From: Galdieria partita
Taxonomy: Eukaryota; Rhodophyta; Bangiophyceae; Galdieriales; Galdieriaceae
NCBI GenBank assembly: GCA_025991245.1
Contig: BQMJ01000001.1
Location: forward strand, 1-64,000
DNA length: 64,000 bases
Direction of reading: 5' to 3'
Part shown: positions 59,850 through 64,000 of the stretch, one piece after another
Layout of the letters: each line of letters opens with the position of its first letter
How positions within the stretch are numbered: the stretch's first letter is position 1
Made by a program: the position numbers and the translations under genes
The notes under the pieces: generated by a model
What the model was told of the DNA's origin: nothing
What the model saw: only the letters and a program-made list of their open reading frames with translations
The model's database searches: none

Positions 59850-60410
59850 AACCTATCAATCGATCTATGCTAGCACAGAAAATTTCTTGTCCTTTAGAGT
59901 TTGAGAAAAGCTCTTCAACTTTAGTTATTCTATTTCTTCTTACCAATTATCAGAGCTTTTACCTGATTTACAATGATTTTCAAGAATCTTTTCCATTTCA
60001 CTCAATTGAAGTTCTTGAAACTCATGTTCTGCAAACCTCAGTTGTCGTACTTCAGCTATTGTGCTACTTGGATATTTCAATAATTGTTTGATTTGGCTCT
60101 AAAGCTTTCTTTACTGCACTGAAACAGATTGCTCAATCTTTTCTGTTCTTACTAAAGATATTTCAGTGAGTCCTTAGATTAGTGATATTGTACGATATAG
60201 TGAGTTAAAATTAGCCTGCTTTCCTCATCTCAGTCAGTTCATAACACAGTGCATGAAGCTTTAGGAATCTTTGTCGAAATTTACCGAAAAGTTTCATCCA
60301 CAGTTTAAAGACTAAAGACATTTTGGCGAATCGAGACAGCGTCATTCAATTGGAGTGGAATTATATTACTTTGCTGACTGAACCTTGAATTGGTACATAT
60401 CACAATGCTG
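59850..60410 (-). pseudogene. Coding-like remnants, possibly upstream part of the MAK21-like gene
   Basis: Three minus-strand segments read as helical protein: near 60,240-60,400 (KLFGKFRQRFLKLHALCYEL), 59,940-60,135 (EVRQLRFAEHEFQELQL) and 59,850-59,925 (LFSNSKGQEIFCASIDRL). They are in different frames. Order and strand allow them to be the N-terminal part of the MAK21-like gene, but I see no diagnostic motif. Confidence 0.3.
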
Positions 60411-60679
60411 TCCTATCTTTCAACAAATTTAGTTCAAAAATGTGTAGTCGATGTTTTTCTGCTTCTATTCTATGCTTGAATTGTATTTGAGTACAAATTC
60501 TGCAGAAGTTCTTTGGTTTGATTCGAAACACATCTGTTTATAGTTCAATTCTGTTGTATTTGTATCTATTTTGGTGATCTAATTAGTGCAACTATGTAGG
60601 ATGAATTTTCGTAGAACCCCAAGTCTTCTGTATTAATCTAAGCATGCTTCGAGTCCATTCTATCTAGACAAACGTATCA

Positions 60680-60935
60680 ATGAGTGGTTGCAATCTTACA
60701 AATAGTGAAAATGTGTTTCATTTTCCCCAGCTTGGATAGAATGCAGCTAGCAGAGTAGATTTCGAAAACTGGGCATTGATTTGAATCGACTGTTTATAAA
60801 ATACTAGTAGAGGTGTTTAACAGAAGGGAGTGTAAATTGAGACAGCTATGCAAAGAATTACTGAGGAATTTCGGAAACATTCAAGATGAAGGTCATAACA
60901 ACTCTGGTCTACAAAACTCGGTTAAAGTAACCTGA
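60680..60935 (+). pseudogene. Unidentified plus-strand coding remnant
   Basis: From an ATG at 60,680, protein-like text (MSGCNLTNSENVFHFPQLG) continues in a second frame to a stop at 60,933 (…RQLCKELLRNFGNIQDEG…). The frame changes at least once. Not recognised; could be a small spliced gene. Confidence 0.3.
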
Positions 60936-61421
60936 ACTTTTCACTATTTTGAGTTTGAGGGACTTGTCAAATGACCACCTTTGTTCCGATTCAGAGTTAC
61001 ATCACAGTCCATTATAGAAGAAACGTCGCAACAAAACATGTCGTACTCTAAATTTGAATTTCTTTTTTTGCTCTTATAGTTTCAAGTATACAGCGGATCT
61101 ACGACTTTATAGGTATTTTCAACTCAACTGCAGAGTCTTCACCTATTTTCCAGTTTTACAAACTGCATAAGACAGAATCAACCTTCCAAGTAGAATTGTC
61201 TGGTTAGTTTCCATTCGGTTTATTTTGAAGGGCTGTCCTGTAGTAGTTATCTCGGGTTTGTCACGTCGTACAAGTAAGCCGCAACAGATTCCGTTGCAGT
61301 TGCAATTGTTTCGTAAATAACTAAAGAATAGTACTCACTCAATCTTATCCGCGTTGTTTGATTCGAGATAAGGTGTACATGAATATTGAGTATAAGGAGG
61401 GGATAGAAGGTTGGGCAGCCA
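60936..61421. other. Intergenic region
   Basis: No gene, RNA or repeat recognised. Confidence 0.4.
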
Positions 61422-62033
61422 ATGGCGGATGCCAATGAGAGCGGCGGGTCCCCATCAACAACGTTATTACCTCATGACCCGTCACCAACCCTACTCCTAT
61501 CTTCATCATTACGCTCCCTGTTATCTATCCTTTCCTTCCTCCATCCAATGGGAACCAGAAATAATCAAAGCGTTGAGAAAATTCGCGTGTGAAGGTTTTT
61601 TATCGTAAGAACAAGAATCTACTTTTTCTAGCATTATCAAGAAGAAGCTTTTTTGTAGCGGAATATTGAAAGTCAAGGAGTTCTAAATTTCAAAGAAGTT
61701 CTTTCAAGTCTCAAAACTTTCACTTTTCTATTGTCAGTCCTATTCTAGCTTTGCTCGGAAAGAAGTCGGAGGCTGCTGTGTCACGACTTGTTCTAGTGAC
61801 GCTTCTTTTTTTATATTATTTCAAGTAACCTTGACTTTCCTCTGAAATGCTCAGAAGTATCCTCAACATTCGAAGTGAATATGTATTATTCTAGACAGAA
61901 ACGAAACGTTACGGACTCGATTTAGTTGGGCTGAGGATGGATTCATTTGGGAATTGAGATTCTGTATCTTGATAACCGTCCATTTTCCGTTAGAATTCCT
62001 TTGAAGGATTTAACGAGAACGACCAGTAGATAA
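61422..62033 (+). pseudogene. Unidentified decayed or multi-exon gene upstream of the transporter
   Basis: An ATG at 61,422 opens 56 codons of Ser/Pro/Leu-rich sequence in a GC-richer patch. Further plus-strand text in other frames includes VLNFKEVLSSLKTFTFLLS, then KRYGLDLVGLRMDSFG and LYLDNRPFSVRIPLKDLTRT, ending at a stop at 62,031. The pieces are too regular to be chance, but I cannot place convincing introns. Family not recognised. It ends 37 bp before the MFS start. Confidence 0.4.
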
Positions 62034-62070
62034 TGGAATGCGTTGATCAGGTGTTAATCTTGGAAGTCAA

Positions 62071-63564
62071 ATGAGCTCTGTTACAGGTACTGCGGATAAC
62101 ATGAACGATTCAGTTTCAATGCATGATCAGAAAGAAATGGATGAAGTTAGTATGATCCAAACTACCGAAATTCATCTGGAAAGACATCGTTCAGTCACAG
62201 GGGCGAATTTTCTCGGTACTGTGTTGGGTTTTTTGAGCACAGGATATAATATTCAGGTTTTTGATCTCGTCAATTTGGTGTTGGCATACAATTATGGTGC
62301 TAATTATACCAGTTTCTACGAAACAACCATTGGAAATGCGGATATTTACGGTATTTTGGTGGGTTTGTTACTGTTTGGTGTTTTCTCGGACTGGTTTGGT
62401 AGAAAAGCTTGTCTGTTGTTTTCAACTTTGCTAATATTTGTTGGCTCTGTATTATCTTCAGTTTCGTGGGGAGCAAATGGATCACTTATTGGTTTGTTTT
62501 GGATGATGGCAATATCTAGAGGAATCGCTGGAGTTGGAATGGGTGGAGAATATGTCTCAGGCATTCCGAATACAACAGAAGACAGCGAAGAAGTTAATTA
62601 CCGTCACAGAGGAAGAAGGGTTGGATTCTCTGTGAATGTTGTGGAATTATGTGCAAATATACTTCCGAAACTTGTAGGCCTGATTCTGATTGCTATCTTT
62701 CAATATGGAGATGTTCAAGCTATTTGGAGGATTTCCTTCGCTTTTGGTGCCATTCCATGCATTGGCCTCTTCTTTATTCGTCTTCGTATGCGAAATTCGC
62801 AATTATTCCAGCTACAGAGGAAAAGACAAGGTTTCTTATCTTTAGATAAATTTGACTTTAAGTATATTTGTCGAGAGTACTGGAAACCATTTTTTGCTTG
62901 CGCAGGAAATTGGTTTTTATTTGACTGGTACATTTTTACTTATGATACTTTCGGAGCTAGGATATTGAGTCAAGTGACCGGAGCCGGACTTTTAAAGACT
63001 TCATGGATTCTTCTCATTCAACGCTTCTTTTATGTTCTTGGTCCAGTAAGCTCGGCTTTGCTAGTTGATAAGATCGGTAGAAGAAAGTTATTGTTGTTTG
63101 GATGGTTTATGTTGGTAGTTACCAGTGCAATAATGGGAGGGGTTTTCTTTCAGTTGCGAAACGTTCCTATTGCATTTGTTATCGTTTTCTCGTTCTTCTA
63201 TGTATTTCAACCTTTCATATTGGTTCTCATTTACTTAGTTCCTGCAGAAACCTTTCCTACTCGTTTTCGAGCGGTAATGTTGGGTCTCTGTTCAGCTGCA
63301 GGGAAATGTGGAGGAATAGCAGCTACAGAGGCCTTTAACCCATTGAAAGAAAGACTTGGAGGTGGAGATACTGGCCTTCGGAACTTGCAGTTTGTTTACA
63401 CTGGAGTAGCTTGTCTAGGTTTTGTCATCACTTGGTTTTTTACTCCAGAATACAAAGAGAAGAATTTAGTTGAAAAGGATGTGCAGTATGCTGAGTTCCG
63501 GAGAAAGTTGCATGTTGTATCCGAGCTGCGTGATGATATAGAGGTAAAGAAAGAAAGGTCATGA
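62071..63564 (+). CDS. MFS transporter, PHS-type phosphate/organophosphate:H+ symporter
   Basis: Intact, intronless, 497 aa, with ATG at 62,071 and about 40 polar N-terminal residues before the first membrane segment. MFS signatures are clear: SDWFGRK (106-112) between TM2 and TM3, RGIAGVGMGGEY (150-161), DKIGRRK (333-339) and PAETFPTRFR (391-400). The segment WFLFDWY (281-287) matches the WFLxD motif of the PHS family, where the Asp (here Asp285) takes part in proton-coupled phosphate uptake. Twelve hydrophobic segments fit. The likely substrate is phosphate or a phosphodiester such as glycerophosphoinositol, in the plasma membrane. A metabolite:H+ symporter of another subfamily is the main alternative. 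Codon use is less AT-rich than the subtelomere. Confidence 0.9.
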   Translation: MSSVTGTADNMNDSVSMHDQKEMDEVSMIQTTEIHLERHRSVTGANFLGTVLGFLSTGYNIQVFDLVNLVLAYNYGANYTSFYETTIGNADIYGILVGLLLFGVFSDWFGRKACLLFSTLLIFVGSVLSSVSWGANGSLIGLFWMMAISRGIAGVGMGGEYVSGIPNTTEDSEEVNYRHRGRRVGFSVNVVELCANILPKLVGLILIAIFQYGDVQAIWRISFAFGAIPCIGLFFIRLRMRNSQLFQLQRKRQGFLSLDKFDFKYICREYWKPFFACAGNWFLFDWYIFTYDTFGARILSQVTGAGLLKTSWILLIQRFFYVLGPVSSALLVDKIGRRKLLLFGWFMLVVTSAIMGGVFFQLRNVPIAFVIVFSFFYVFQPFILVLIYLVPAETFPTRFRAVMLGLCSAAGKCGGIAATEAFNPLKERLGGGDTGLRNLQFVYTGVACLGFVITWFFTPEYKEKNLVEKDVQYAEFRRKLHVVSELRDDIEVKKERS

Positions 63565-64000
63565 AGGAACGTGATATGGTTGAGTACTCAAGCATGGGAA
63601 ACAGTAAGACTCCTTTGAGGAGATAAGAAATCATAGAAATTTTTTTGTCATAAGGCATGTTTGTGTTTTTTATATTTGTTGCCTTTGTCAGAAAAATATT
63701 GATGTCTTCCGAATTGTTGTCGGTAGATGAACCTGAGTACAACTTTTGCCTCTTCAAGTTGCTCTTTCATCATTTTCTTATCGGTCTAATACAGAAAGTA
63801 TTATTTTTTTTATCTATTCTCGTGAGTTCAAACCCATTGGCTTTCCTTGCTTCAAAATCCCTTGGAAGCTATCACAATACTTTTTGTGATATATACTTGA
63901 TAGTTGTTCGTATTGAATGTTGTCATTTTTAGAAAGATGAATTGAAAATGGTTCCAGTTCATTTAAAATCTAGTTTTAACAACACAAATTGGGTAGATAA
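63565..64000. other. 3' flank of the transporter to window edge
   Basis: AT-rich. An ATG at 63,657 opens 91 hydrophobic codons on the plus strand, and protein-like text is also visible on the minus strand near 63,660-63,860, so a remnant or the tail of a convergent gene is possible. Neither is convincing. Confidence 0.3.

Noticed and set aside
1-64000. Search for tRNA genes, CRISPR arrays, LTR elements or DNA transposons
   Set aside because: No T-loop/anticodon pattern, no spaced palindromic repeats, and no reverse transcriptase, integrase or transposase motifs were recognised by eye. The long repeats are better explained as subtelomeric duplications.

Overview
The window is one end of a nuclear chromosome from a small, AT-rich eukaryotic genome. 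It opens with about 480 bp of C-rich telomeric repeat. About 34 kb of gene-poor subtelomeric repeat follows, then a cluster of P-loop NTPase/nuclease-like genes and their decayed relatives (35.2-56.9 kb), a 5S rRNA gene, a belt of decayed ordinary genes (57.6-62.0 kb), and an intact MFS transporter at the inner edge. Mostly intronless genes, one intron of about 75 nt, and a subtelomeric ATPase family expansion beside an MFS transporter fit a cyanidiophyte red alga such as Galdieria. That assignment is an inference from genome style, not from a marker gene.

Region 1 (1-35,040) is built from at least seven head-to-tail copies (U1-U7) of an ancestral subtelomeric unit of about 10 kb. Each copy is cut at a different point, and three copies begin in degenerate telomeric repeat, as if ends had been capped by new ends. 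U2 and U7 carry the same long distal block, U1 and U6 are also close relatives, and one 0.9 kb piece of U7 is inverted in place. Faint exon-like remnants are visible, but no convincing intact gene.

Region 2 (35,192-56,900) holds four large NTPase genes. Two (genes 1 and 4) have complete models, and two (genes 2 and 3) are each open in two overlapping frames. At least four fragments or decayed copies accompany them. The proteins combine an N-terminal P-loop NTPase with a C-terminal region resembling a PD-(D/E)XK nuclease, the layout of the Crinkler/RHS-type proteins of eukaryotes. The nuclease residues differ between paralogs; one paralog adds a SAM-like tail and another has a basic, NLS-like stretch. 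Shared flanking DNA, chimeric fragments and a repeated 1.9 kb block show that this family is reshuffled together with the subtelomere.

Region 3 (57,077-64,000) contains a canonical 120-nt 5S rRNA gene, several decayed protein genes (one recognisable as MAK21/NOC1/CEBPZ-like), and an intact PHS-type phosphate/organophosphate:H+ symporter gene. The transporter is the first ordinary-looking host gene when reading inward from the telomere.
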